Positions 33,018-40,626 are shown, counted from the first letter of the stretch. The stretch is 64,000 bases of DNA from FEB-12 sp964503315 (GCA_964503315.1 CAZCZL010000010.1:62001-126000); one strand, 5' to 3'. A program made the numbers and translations. The notes: generated by a model not told the origin, from the sequence alone.

Positions 33018-33578
33018 CTACCTCACAAGAGTGCTGTTCATCCCTTCTACCGCGTCCTGCGGAGACTTGAGGATCACTATCGTATTCGCCAGCATATCCC
33101 CCAGCCGCTGTTTGTTTTTGCCGAAAATGAAGATCCAATCAAAGATACCCAGAAAGCCAAAGAGATTCCTCCCCAGCGACTGATACCATTTGCATGGTAC
33201 GCCTGAAAACGAATCCACTACCGCGATCTTGAGTACTCGTTTACCGAGGCTCTGTCCGCCCGGTAGCGCGTCCGCAAAAAGAAAATAGACAAGGCCCGGC
33301 AGCATATCGAGTGCGACAAGCCACCCCGGCGAATCCTCATGAAGTTTCCATGTGAAAAGGAAGAAGAGTACGATTGTGATTACACCATCGAGTATTTGAG
33401 CGATCAGTCGGTCCCCGCGGGACGCCAGAACCAAGCCGAACCTCTCTTTTGCGGACGAAAGAACGATATTCTTCGGTTCCACCCGATTCAAACATCGCTG
33501 ACAATAGTATTTCCCGTTGCTGAATCGCTCTGTCCGAAATGTCAGTCCCTCACCGCACTCAGAACAGGTAGTCCCCAT
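33018..33578 (-). CDS. RDD-family membrane protein with N-terminal zinc ribbon
   Basis: A 186-residue protein. Cys5, Cys8, Cys26 and Cys29 (CSEC...CQRC) form a zinc ribbon. From about 45 the RDD domain begins with ASRGDRLIAQILDGVI, followed by membrane helices at about 60-78, 88-103 and 140-153, with the family pattern PGGQSLGKRVLKIAVVD and the GKNKQRLGDMLANT ending. RDD proteins are membrane proteins of uncertain transport role. GGAGGGAGCAG precedes the ATG. Confidence 0.9.
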   Translation of the reverse strand: MGTTCSECGEGLTFRTERFSNGKYYCQRCLNRVEPKNIVLSSAKERFGLVLASRGDRLIAQILDGVITIVLFFLFTWKLHEDSPGWLVALDMLPGLVYFLFADALPGGQSLGKRVLKIAVVDSFSGVPCKWYQSLGRNLFGFLGIFDWIFIFGKNKQRLGDMLANTIVILKSPQDAVEGMNSTLVR

Positions 33579-33599
33579 CTGCTCCCTCCGGATTTCAGT

Positions 33600-33635
33600 G
33601 CGGCAGGTCCTGCCTTTACCAGCATGACCTGCCGC
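33600..33635. repeat. Inverted repeat after the DUF35 gene
   Basis: GCGGCAGGTC (33600-33609) and GACCTGCCGC (33626-33635) are perfect 10-bp arms with a 16-base spacer, 18 bases after the DUF35 stop. No T-tract follows on the minus strand. Confidence 0.5.
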
Positions 33636-33653
33636 TTCTTCAGTTTTCGAGAC

Positions 33654-34055
33654 CTAGTACCACTTCGGCACGAACTTGTACCCGTACGAGATCACCCCTG
33701 AGGCCCCCTCGGATTGCACTCGACGGAACTCAAGTCGAACCTCCATGCCGATTGACAGCTTGTCGACATCACAATCCGTCAACTGCGCCATCAACCGGGT
33801 CCCGTCCGTCAGTTCAGCGATCGCCAGCGCGTACGGCGCCATATCCTTGAACATCGGCCCGGGAGTCCGGATAACCGTATAGGTAAGGACCTTGCCCGTC
33901 TCGGGCAGGTTCACCATCTCCCGCTCGGTATCCCCCGTTTCCGGGTCGACTTGACGGGGCGGGAAATATGTCTTACCGCTCTTCTTGAATTTCACCGCTT
34001 CGAGGCGATACCGTTGCGGGTACTCGCGCCAGTTACGTGATGAAAACATCTTCAT
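33654..34055 (-). CDS. DUF35 OB-fold protein lacking its zinc ligands
   Basis: A 133-residue protein of the DUF35 type that bridges thiolase and HMG-CoA synthase in archaea and shields the acetoacetyl-CoA channel. The start (NWREYPQRYRLEA) and OB-fold (GKVLTYTVIRTPGP, APYALAIAELTDGTRLMAQLTDCD, IGMEVRLEFRRV, YGYKFVP) match well. The rubredoxin-like zinc ribbon is present in outline (FKKSGKTYFPPRQVDPETG), but the four expected cysteines are Phe23, Ser26, Asp37 and Thr40. Its ATG overlaps the thiolase stop by four bases. Confidence 0.88.
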   Translation of the reverse strand: MKMFSSRNWREYPQRYRLEAVKFKKSGKTYFPPRQVDPETGDTEREMVNLPETGKVLTYTVIRTPGPMFKDMAPYALAIAELTDGTRLMAQLTDCDVDKLSIGMEVRLEFRRVQSEGASGVISYGYKFVPKWY

Positions 34056-35215
34056 GACGCCACCTCCAGGATATGCACTACCGATGATGCCCCCGACCCG
34101 CCCATATTCTGGGACATCCCGACCTTCGGCGAATTCGGTATCTGACGACCATTCTCCGCCTGACCGGTCAACTGCTTGTAGATCTCGACGATCTGGGCGA
34201 CGCCGGTTGCGCCGACCGGATGTCCCTTCGATTTCAGGCCGCCCGATGGGTTCATCGGGAACTTCCCTTCACGCGCGGTTTCGCCGGCCAAGATCGCCTG
34301 CCCGGCCTTACCGGGGGCGAACTTGCCGATCGATTCTGCGACGATTATCTCTGCGATCGTAAAGCAGTCGTGAACCTCGGCGAATTTGATATCGTCGATG
34401 CTTTTCCCTGCCATCTTGAGCGCCTTGTTGGTCGCGAGCGTGGCCGACTTGATAGTGGTCATATCGGCCCGCTGCGCCAGAGCGATCGTATCAGTTCCGA
34501 TCGCCGACCCAATGATTCTCACATACGGCCGCTTCAAACTCTGCGCCACTTCTTTCGTTGTCACTATCACTGCCGCGGCCCCATCGGTGATCGGCGAGCA
34601 ATCGAGTATACGAAGCGGATCCGCGACCATGACTGACTTCGCGACCGTCTCGGCCGTGATCTCAAACGGATACTGCGCGACCGGATTCTTCGCGCCGTTG
34701 CGATGATTTTTCACCGCTACCGCCGACAACATATCGCGCGTCGTCCCATATTTCGCCATATGCGCGTGTGCCATCATGGCGTAAAGACCCGGGAAGGTCG
34801 CGCCATGAAAAACCTCATACTCCTGATCCGCTGCCGCGGCCAGTGCGTCCGTGCAGTCATCACCGGAGATATCCGTCATCTTCTCCACTCCCGACGCCAT
34901 CACGATATCTGATGCACCGGACGCGACTTCGAGAAACGCGGAACGGATCGCCATTCCGCCGGAGGCGCAGGCGGACTCAACTCGAGTGGCGGGTATTCCG
35001 CGCATCCCCAGATAGTCAGCCATCAAAGCGCCGATATGTTCTTGTCCGACGAATAATCCGCCCGACATACAGCCGACATAGAGTGAATCGAGGTGATCGA
35101 CTCCAGCCGATTTGATCGCGGCGCGGGCGGCATCAACAAACAGTTCGCGGAATGACTTCTGCCATACCTCGCCCCATTCGCTCATGCCGACACCTACAAT
35201 GTAAACATCTCTCAT
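34052..35215 (-). CDS. Archaeal-type thiolase (acetyl-CoA C-acetyltransferase)
   Basis: A 387-residue thiolase of the SCP2/archaeal class. RVESACASGGMAIRSA holds the nucleophilic Cys near residue 88; VHDCFTIAEI replaces the NEAF motif of classical thiolases, and GGLKSKGHPVGATGVAQI has the active His. In archaea such enzymes make acetoacetyl-CoA and pass it straight to HMG-CoA synthase. I chose ATG 35215, with GGGAG nine bases upstream, 13 bases after the HMG-CoA synthase stop. It overlaps the DUF35 gene as ATGA. It is unlike the classical thiolase at 16358-17548. Confidence 0.92.
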   Translation of the reverse strand: MRDVYIVGVGMSEWGEVWQKSFRELFVDAARAAIKSAGVDHLDSLYVGCMSGGLFVGQEHIGALMADYLGMRGIPATRVESACASGGMAIRSAFLEVASGASDIVMASGVEKMTDISGDDCTDALAAAADQEYEVFHGATFPGLYAMMAHAHMAKYGTTRDMLSAVAVKNHRNGAKNPVAQYPFEITAETVAKSVMVADPLRILDCSPITDGAAAVIVTTKEVAQSLKRPYVRIIGSAIGTDTIALAQRADMTTIKSATLATNKALKMAGKSIDDIKFAEVHDCFTIAEIIVAESIGKFAPGKAGQAILAGETAREGKFPMNPSGGLKSKGHPVGATGVAQIVEIYKQLTGQAENGRQIPNSPKVGMSQNMGGSGASSVVHILEVAS

Positions 35216-35228
35216 GTCGATCATCTCC

Positions 35229-36278
35229 CTAGTCGTTTTTGATGATTTTGTGACGGAATTTCGCGTAGGTGCCGTACTGAACGTACATGACGTTCTCCTC
35301 AAGCAGCTTCCGCGTCTTAACGGCCAGGTCCCGGACCTGATTGATCCGGTCGGTCACTTTCCAGATGAATGCATCAGACCCTGCCCCCGAACCATACGAA
35401 CACATGAATATCTGGTCCCCCGGCTTGGCGACATCGAGAGTTGCCGTCAATCCGATCGGCGATGCGCCTGAGTATGTATTCCCCAATGTTGGCGCGAGCC
35501 AGCCCGGATTTATCTGCTCTTGCGTGAAGCCCAACTCAAGCGCCACCTTCTGCGGGAATTTCCCGTTCGGCTGATGGAAAACCGCGTACGCGAAATCCTT
35601 CGGCTTCATTCCCGACTTCTTCAGGATCGCGTTCGAGGCTCCCTTCGTATGCTTGAAATACGCCTCTTCGCCGGTGAACCGTCCGCCATGCTGCGGATAG
35701 AACTGATGTTCTCTCCGCCAGAAATCCGGCGTATCCGTCATGAACGAATGCGTGAAGGTGCACTCGGCTATCAAGTTGTCATTCCCCATAATGAACGCCC
35801 CCGCTCCCGCTGCGGCTGAAAACTCCAGCGCGTCACCGGGCGCTCCCTGCGAAGTATCCGCCGCGATCGCCAGCGCATACTTCATATACCCGGACGCGAC
35901 ATGCGACAAGGCCACAAACATCGCTTCCGACCCTGCCTTGCACGCAAACTCAAAATCCGCGCAATGTATATCCGGCGTCGCTCCGATCGCCTCGGCGACG
36001 GTCGTCCCCGATGGCTTCACCGCGTACGGATGCGATTCCGATCCGATATAGATCGCGCCGATATCAACCGGATTCACGACGATCGCCCGCTTCAACGCGC
36101 GACGAGCCGCCTCCACTGCCAGCGTGATCGTATCCATATCCGGCGGTGGGACCGACTTCTCCCGAAGCATCAATCCCTTCTTGTAGCTCTCTGCATCCTG
36201 TCCCCAGACTTTCGCGATCTCTTCGACTTTGATGCGATGTCTTGGGAGATGCGCTCCATAGCCGACTATTCCTGCCAT
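35229..36278 (-). CDS. Hydroxymethylglutaryl-CoA synthase, archaeal type
   Basis: Condenses acetyl-CoA with acetoacetyl-CoA to HMG-CoA, the entry to mevalonate. The 349-residue protein from ATG 36278 (AAAGGAT upstream) begins AGIVGYGAHLPRHRI, has the Glu/Cys region ADFEFACKAGSEAMFVAL with nucleophile near Cys114, FHQPNGKFPQKVALELGF with the catalytic His, and GNTYSGASPIGLTATLD. Size and sequence fit the short archaeal-type enzyme. The upstream open frame to 36509 is AT-rich and not coding. Operon order HMGS-thiolase-DUF35 is the one seen in archaea. HMG-CoA reductase is not in the window. Confidence 0.93.
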   Translation of the reverse strand: MAGIVGYGAHLPRHRIKVEEIAKVWGQDAESYKKGLMLREKSVPPPDMDTITLAVEAARRALKRAIVVNPVDIGAIYIGSESHPYAVKPSGTTVAEAIGATPDIHCADFEFACKAGSEAMFVALSHVASGYMKYALAIAADTSQGAPGDALEFSAAAGAGAFIMGNDNLIAECTFTHSFMTDTPDFWRREHQFYPQHGGRFTGEEAYFKHTKGASNAILKKSGMKPKDFAYAVFHQPNGKFPQKVALELGFTQEQINPGWLAPTLGNTYSGASPIGLTATLDVAKPGDQIFMCSYGSGAGSDAFIWKVTDRINQVRDLAVKTRKLLEENVMYVQYGTYAKFRHKIIKND

Positions 36279-36560
36279 AGGCTTACATCCTTTGGATCTA
36301 TGGGTTGAATTGATTTGGGTGCAAGGCAGACGGGAGCAACCGCCGGACAGACAGATAGTATTCGAGATTCGCGAAAAATCGTACTCACCGCAGCTCCCGC
36401 AAAAAAACCGACAAGTTAGACGATTATTGTCGATTTCGAATATATCTTTACCCCTCCGGGAAAACAAGGGGGAAAATGGTGTCTTTTCTCCCCCTATATC
36501 AGTTTGCACCCGTGCAATTTAACTCTCAAGTCCCCTTCCCGTTCTGTCGATAATCCCCCC

Positions 36561-37133
36561 ATGAAGCTTACCCTCACCATCCTGCTTGTCGCCTGTACTC
36601 TCGCCCCATCCCTGATGGCTGGCCCGGGCGGAGACGTCCTCGACTCGAATACCGCCTTCTATGAAGGCGAATCCCTACGCTACATTATTCCCGCCCCGCG
36701 ACATTTCAAGATGGTGACCGATGAAGCCGCAGACGATGGCTACTCCTTTGCTTTCATCCCCAAGACCGATCGTTACGATTCCGCCTCCGTCATGATCGGG
36801 GTCAATATCTACAAGATCCGCGGCATGAAGTTCGAAAACGTTGTCGTGGCAGATACCACGTCGATGCGCGAACACTACGGTCCATCCGTGACCATCCGGT
36901 CAGTCGAACCGCTCACCACTTTCACCATGGACCCGCTCCCGACATTCTACCTGCAGATAGAACATGGCTTCATCCCCAACGCCGCCATGGCCTATTTCGA
37001 TGGTGGTACGGAGATCGTCATTTTTGAACTGGTCATCTCCGAAGATGTCCTCCGTTTCAAAGCCGAAGAACTCTTTGCTGATTGCGTCAAACACTTCCGC
37101 CCCTTGAAACAGGGGACGCTCAATTTCGAATAG
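36561..37133 (+). CDS. Secreted hypothetical protein
   Basis: A 190-residue protein from ATG 36561. Residues 1-20 (MKLTLTILLVACTLAPSLMA) are a signal peptide, ruling out the upstream frame from 36504. The mature part has ESLRYIIPAPRHFKMVTDEA, SASVMIGVNIYKIRG and VEPLTTFTMDPLPTFYLQIEHG, an alternating-strand single domain that I do not recognise. No cysteines are present in the mature form. It lies divergent to the HMG-CoA synthase operon across a 282-base AT-rich gap in which I see no other gene. Confidence 0.7.
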   Translation: MKLTLTILLVACTLAPSLMAGPGGDVLDSNTAFYEGESLRYIIPAPRHFKMVTDEAADDGYSFAFIPKTDRYDSASVMIGVNIYKIRGMKFENVVVADTTSMREHYGPSVTIRSVEPLTTFTMDPLPTFYLQIEHGFIPNAAMAYFDGGTEIVIFELVISEDVLRFKAEELFADCVKHFRPLKQGTLNFE

Positions 37134-37253
37134 ACTCCCTCTTCACTCTCACGACCTCTGTATTACATTATTTTCCTTTTTTCGCCTGTTCTGATATCAA
37201 ACCACTAGCTCCTCTGAATGGGCCCCCTTTAGTAAAGGAGTCCGTTTACGCCT

Positions 37254-37682
37254 ATGCCCACCGATTCTGCCAACCTCGCCAAACAACACTGCCTCACCAC
37301 CGCGCTTTCATATCTCGGAACCCCTTACATTTGGGGAGGCGATGATCCCTCCGGATTCGACTGTTCCGGCTTCGTCATTGAGTGCCTTAAAAGCGCCGGG
37401 AAACTGCGCGATGGCCAGGACCTCACTGCCGACCAGCTCCTGCGTTCTCTCAACTGGCCGAAAGTGAGTCTTCCCTCTTCCGGTGTCTTGCAGTTCCTCT
37501 GTGATGACTCCGGCCATGCGCGCCATGTCGTCCTCTGCCTCGACCACCAGTTCCAAATCGGCGCGTCGGGCGGGAACAGCACGACCACCACGCCTGCATC
37601 CGCCTGGCGCCATAACGCCTACATCAAGATCCGGCCCATTCTGAAAACCGAACACTCTCTGTTCGTTGATCCGTTTACGTAG
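37254..37682 (+). CDS. NlpC/P60-family cysteine peptidase
   Basis: A 142-residue minimal NlpC/P60 domain. ALSYLGTPYIWGGDDPSGFDCSGFVIECL has the nucleophile Cys37 in DCSG; HARHVVLCLD holds the catalytic His (H88 or H91), and QIGASGGNS the third polar site. Relatives cut gamma-D-Glu-diaminopimelate or similar bonds in peptidoglycan. There is no signal peptide or binding domain, so it may act in the cytosol on recycled peptides or on another substrate. AAAGGAG lies about 13 bases upstream. Confidence 0.87.
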   Translation: MPTDSANLAKQHCLTTALSYLGTPYIWGGDDPSGFDCSGFVIECLKSAGKLRDGQDLTADQLLRSLNWPKVSLPSSGVLQFLCDDSGHARHVVLCLDHQFQIGASGGNSTTTTPASAWRHNAYIKIRPILKTEHSLFVDPFT

Positions 37683-37709
37683 TAAGGATTAAGTGAGATT
37701 GAGGAAGAA

Positions 37710-38210
37710 CTATTCGCGGGAGCGAAGTGCCCGGATCACCTCGCCGGGCGACTTGACCGTCATCAACTCTTCGCGAAATTCGGCATGCTGAAGCATCTCG
37801 GCCAGTGACTTGAACGCCCGCAGATACATATTGTCATCGTACGGCGGCGCGGCCATCACAAAAAACAGATGCACCGGCTGTCCATCGAGCGACTCGAATT
37901 CGTACCCCTCGCGCGAGCGGGCGAATGCCAGCATGAACTCCTTCGCCTGCATCGACCGAATGTGCGGTATCGCCACCCCCAGCCCGATCCCCGTCGTCGC
38001 TTTCTTCTCCCGATTGACAAAATCGAGCAACAGCTTGGAACGATTCCCCACACGCGACCCGGCATCCAGAAGTTCGACCAGTTCGGAGAGAACGGCTTCT
38101 TTCGTGCGAAGTCGCCACTTCTCGACCGATCCGTTCTCCGGCTGCGGTTCCGCTTCGGTGGTCATCTCCAGTTTGACCAGATCTTCTGTCAAATAGCGGG
38201 ACAAATTCAT
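37710..38210 (-). CDS. PTS EIIA domain protein (mannitol/fructose/Ntr type)
   Basis: A 166-residue PTS_EIIA_2 domain starting at ATG 38210. GNRSKLLLDFVNREKKATTGIGLGVAIPHIRS places the phosphorylated His in IPH near residue 95; LDGQPVHLFFVMAAPPYDD and HAEFREELMTVKSPGEVI complete the fold. Domains of this kind accept phosphate from HPr/NPr and serve sugar uptake or regulation. No EIIB/C or ptsH/I is nearby, so a regulatory role like PtsN is more likely. An unusual 30-residue acidic insert follows the N-terminal strand. Confidence 0.87.
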   Translation of the reverse strand: MNLSRYLTEDLVKLEMTTEAEPQPENGSVEKWRLRTKEAVLSELVELLDAGSRVGNRSKLLLDFVNREKKATTGIGLGVAIPHIRSMQAKEFMLAFARSREGYEFESLDGQPVHLFFVMAAPPYDDNMYLRAFKSLAEMLQHAEFREELMTVKSPGEVIRALRSRE

Positions 38211-38341
38211 AGTCTTGTATATCGGCGCATTCCGCTTCAAAATTGAGCAAAGATAGCCGATGTGGTCCCCTTTTGTCAAGACGAGCGACCACATTTGCCC
38301 ACTTGACTTCCGCTACTTTCAGAGGTATCATTGTCCATCTT

Positions 38342-38833
38342 ATGGATACTCGGGGGAAACAGACTCGCCGTGTGCTCGCCGCACTCCTCACGCTGGCCTC
38401 TGTCTTACTGATGGTGTGCGATGATGACCCCTCTCCGACGACTTCCGCGCCGCGCACTCTCTCCGATATCAACTGGGTCTCCGCCTGCGATATCTACGTC
38501 GACACTTCGGACAAACCGCACTCTCTCGTCATCATTGCCGCCGCATGGTGCGGTTGGTGCACCAAGCTGAAGAATGAGACGCTCTGCAACGCAGGAGTTC
38601 AGGACGAGATCAACGCTCACTTCGATCCGGTTTTCATCGAAGCGACAGCCGAATCGACTGTCTGTTATCAGGACACGACTGTCATGGCGGGCTATTTCTC
38701 TCACTTCTTCAATTTCTCCGGCTATCCGACTTCGTACGCGCTCGATTCAAATCAACAGGTTATCAGCCGCCTCTCCGGCTACCAGAATTCCGCCGACTAC
38801 CTCGCCTGGCTCAAGTACGTCCGCTCCCAATAA
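38342..38833 (+). CDS. Thioredoxin-fold lipoprotein
   Basis: A 163-residue protein from ATG 38342. A signal sequence ends with a lipobox-like LLMVC, Cys at about residue 25, then an Asp/Pro/Thr-rich linker. The domain has the redox motif in AAAWCGWCTKLKNETL (WCGWC) and the thioredoxin cis-proline region GYPTSYALD. It resembles Thioredoxin_7/DUF255-like periplasmic proteins. Two further Cys (CNAG, VCYQ) could pair. It is likely a membrane-anchored thiol-disulfide protein; its partner is unknown. Confidence 0.82.
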   Translation: MDTRGKQTRRVLAALLTLASVLLMVCDDDPSPTTSAPRTLSDINWVSACDIYVDTSDKPHSLVIIAAAWCGWCTKLKNETLCNAGVQDEINAHFDPVFIEATAESTVCYQDTTVMAGYFSHFFNFSGYPTSYALDSNQQVISRLSGYQNSADYLAWLKYVRSQ

Positions 38834-38946
38834 CTTCCTCTCCTCGCTCAAGCACGTCCGATCCGAATATCTTCCTCGCTTTGCTGAAATACCTCAGAGA
38901 CCGATAGCGAAAGCCCATCGCCGAACCATCGCTCTCTCAATGCCTC

Positions 38947-38966
38947 ATGCCAGCGAAAGCTGGCAT
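38947..38966. repeat. Palindromic repeat family A variant
   Basis: ATGCCAGC-GAAA-GCTGGCAT keeps the family A frame and ATCCA flank, but two stem pairs are changed on both sides (T-A to G-C and C-G to A-T). Confidence 0.75.
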
Positions 38967-38980
38967 CCACTGGATTAATC

Positions 38981-39025
38981 GGGCTGAGCGAAGCCTGCCC
39001 TGAACTCGATTCAGGGTCGAAGCCC
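38981..39025. repeat. Long palindromic repeat family B, copy 1 (45 bp)
   Basis: Outer stem GGGCTGAGCGAAG and TCGAAGCCC encloses a 23-base insert with its own perfect hairpin CCCTGAA-CTCGA-TTCAGGG. Confidence 0.85.
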
Positions 39026-39036
39026 AAAAGAATTTC

Positions 39037-39077
39037 CCTTCTCCCCCTGGGAGAAGGTGGCACGAAGTGCCGGATGA
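39037..39077. repeat. Double-hairpin repeat
   Basis: CCTTCTCCC-CCT-GGGAGAAGG followed by GGCAC-GAA-GTGCC and GGATGAGGG. Only one copy is in the window. Confidence 0.6.
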
Positions 39078-39125
39078 GGGCTGGTTCGTTCCCAGATTCA
39101 TCAACCCGTCTACCTTTGGCCGCCG

Positions 39126-39177
39126 TCATCACGAGCTTTGCTTCCTCCAATTGACAAAGCAAAGCGTCGTGATCTCA
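39126..39177. repeat. Dispersed palindromic repeat, family D copy 2
   Basis: 50 of 52 bases identical to 8636-8687; both differences lie in the loop. Confidence 0.85.
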
Positions 39178-39185
39178 GTTCCATT

Positions 39186-39230
39186 GGGCTGAGCGAAGCC
39201 TGCCCTGAACTCGATTCAGGGTCGAAGCCC
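39186..39230. repeat. Long palindromic repeat family B, copy 2 (45 bp)
   Basis: Identical to 38981-39025 in the same orientation, ending 64 bases before the next gene. Confidence 0.85.
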
Positions 39231-39294
39231 GGCTCCCTGCTCCATCCCGATTCCCCAACTTGACTTCCGTGCCACTAATCCGCACATTGAGCCG

Positions 39295-39951
39295 ATGAAC
39301 CGGTCTTCTCGCCTCTACCACTCATTCCTCACCCTCCTTATGCTGCTAAGCCTGTCGGGGATCGCCCTCGCCCAAACCGCCGCGCCCGACTCGACCGTGC
39401 AGCCAGACCGACCGCGCTCCAAACCGCTGTTTGGTCTCAAATTCGGTAGTATGATGGGGGGCAAGGTTGATATCGAAAATGTCGACACCCTGTCATCATT
39501 TGAATTCACTCGCGAACTCGATGCCGGCCCATCTGTCGGCCTCTCGTTCGAATTCTCTTCTCCTGTCTGGACTACCGCGGGAATCTCTCTCGACTTCCAT
39601 CATATCGCGCCGAAAGGGAGCGATGAGTCCAAATGGATAATCGACATCGGCGTCGTGATAAAATCCTCGATGCGCGAACCAGGCCAGCGTTTCGCCCTCC
39701 GCCCCTTGATCGGGATATCATACGGCTACATCCCTGCGCTTGAAGGGGTGACGGAATCGGCCAGTTTTATGGTCGCTAAACTGGGAGGCGAAGCAGTCTA
39801 CTTCCCTGGCTCGGCGCGATTCGGCCTTTCGCTGGAAGCATGCTTTGTCGCATCCCCCTTTGGACGCTCCTTTAGTGCAGATGGCGATGATCGTTACGAT
39901 ATCGCCGCCCGACCGCGACCACTCCTTCGGGCCGGGATTGTATTTCGCTGA
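39295..39951 (+). CDS. Outer-membrane beta-barrel-like protein
   Basis: A 218-residue protein with a signal peptide ending at about residue 26 (SGIALAQ). The mature part has alternating strands (PLFGLKFGSMMGGKVDI, PSVGLSFEFSS, TAGISLDFHHIAP, ALRPLIGISYGYIPAL, ARFGLSLEACFVASPFG) and ends LLRAGIVFR, near-typical of small outer-membrane barrels although the last residue is Arg. It is unrelated at a glance to the 17.8-20.7 kb barrels. The start context is weak (GAG only). Confidence 0.75.
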   Translation: MNRSSRLYHSFLTLLMLLSLSGIALAQTAAPDSTVQPDRPRSKPLFGLKFGSMMGGKVDIENVDTLSSFEFTRELDAGPSVGLSFEFSSPVWTTAGISLDFHHIAPKGSDESKWIIDIGVVIKSSMREPGQRFALRPLIGISYGYIPALEGVTESASFMVAKLGGEAVYFPGSARFGLSLEACFVASPFGRSFSADGDDRYDIAARPRPLLRAGIVFR

Positions 39952-40087
39952 TAGCGTCGCCCAAAGTCGACTAACCCACTGCCCAAAAATCGCTTAGCGC
40001 ACTTCAAAAACCACTTGGCAGACCGCCCCTTTCTTTGTATAGTCGGGTCTGCCTGAAAGCAGGCAGATTGCGTAAACGTCTCGATTT

Positions 40088-40160
40088 GGGGCAGTAGCTC
40101 AGCTGGGAGAGCGCCACGTTCGCAACGTGGAGGCCGTCGGTTCGATCCCGATCTGCTCCA
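40088..40160 (+). tRNA. tRNA-Ala, anticodon CGC
   Basis: A 73-base cloverleaf: acceptor GGGGCAG/CTGCTCC with the G3-U70 pair that marks alanine tRNAs, D-arm GCTC...GAGC, anticodon stem CCACG/CGTGG with loop TTCGCAA, and T-arm GTCGG-TTCGATC-CCGAT. The discriminator is A. CCA is not encoded; six T residues follow directly and may end transcription. Confidence 0.95.
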
Positions 40161-40196
40161 TTTTTTGTGGCTACTTGATTTCGTGTTGTGATGTAG

Positions 40197-40244
40197 GTCA
40201 GGAACCTTGCTCGCCGAAGGCGAGTCGCGAAGCGAGTTCCTGAC
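40197..40244. repeat. Palindromic repeat between tRNA-Ala and SRP RNA
   Basis: Outer arms GTCAGGAAC (40197-40205) and GTTCCTGAC (40236-40244) enclose two further hairpins, CTCGCCGAAGGCGAG and TCGCGAAGCGA. No second copy is in the window. Confidence 0.6.
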
Positions 40245-40265
40245 AAACCGAGCACACCACAAATT

Positions 40266-40531
40266 GAAGTGCTAGATGGGGAGTTAGCGGTGCCCTGTAA
40301 CCCGGAACCCGCTCTACCGGGATTGAATTCCCACCCGAGGGTTTAGCAATCGGTCTAGTACGGCAGCTGTCCGACGTTGAGGGCCGGGTCCTGTACAGCA
40401 GCGGCCTCCTAACCCCGCCAGGACCGGAAGGTAGCAACGGCATGAAGTGTCCAACGTGTGTTGCAGGTTTCCCCGACCTGAGTTGTGTGGCTGTGCGATA
40501 GATCGAGCGCGATTCAGAGGTGGGTGCACAC
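40266..40531 (+). ncRNA. ffs: Signal recognition particle RNA, large bacterial type
   Basis: The scaffold RNA that binds Ffh and targets membrane proteins. Domain IV is unmistakable at 40417-40441: CCAGGACCGGAAGGTAGCAA holds the GGAA tetraloop and the AGCA internal loop that contact Ffh. The 5' part (AGTGCTAGATGGGGAG, TAGCGGTGCCCTGTAA) matches the Alu-domain start of Bacillus-type SRP RNAs, and GGTGGGTGCACAC matches the 3' end. AAGTG at the 5' end pairs with CACTT at the 3' end. Six T residues at 40532-40537 follow. Ends are estimated to within a few bases; length about 266. Confidence 0.93.
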
Positions 40532-40538
40532 TTTTTTC

Positions 40539-40564
40539 AATGCCCTCTGCCACCAGAGGGCATT
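40539..40564. repeat. Strong hairpin downstream of the SRP RNA
   Basis: AATGCCCTCTG and CAGAGGGCATT form a perfect 11-bp stem with a 4-base loop immediately after the T-tract. It may assist termination or protect the RNA end. Confidence 0.6.
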
Positions 40565-40626
40565 CCTATTCACCACAACAGCGACTTCAGTGTTGCCGAC
40601 AATCACCTGTTCAATATATTCCCGCC

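Larger units (their letters stand above)
38834..39294. repeat. Cluster of palindromic repeats between two genes
   Basis: This 461-base gap holds no gene. It contains, in order, a family A variant (38947-38966), a long family B repeat (38981-39025), a double hairpin (39037-39077), family D copy 2 (39126-39177) and a second long family B repeat (39186-39230). The two long B copies are identical over 45 bases. Confidence 0.85.

Noticed and set aside
38834..39294. CRISPR array
   Set aside because: The repeats are of different families with irregular spacing and no uniform spacers; no cas gene is in the window.
40314..40626. Open frames across 40314-40553 and the upstream part of the EamA frame
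   Set aside because: They lie on the SRP RNA gene; the EamA protein starts at 40627.
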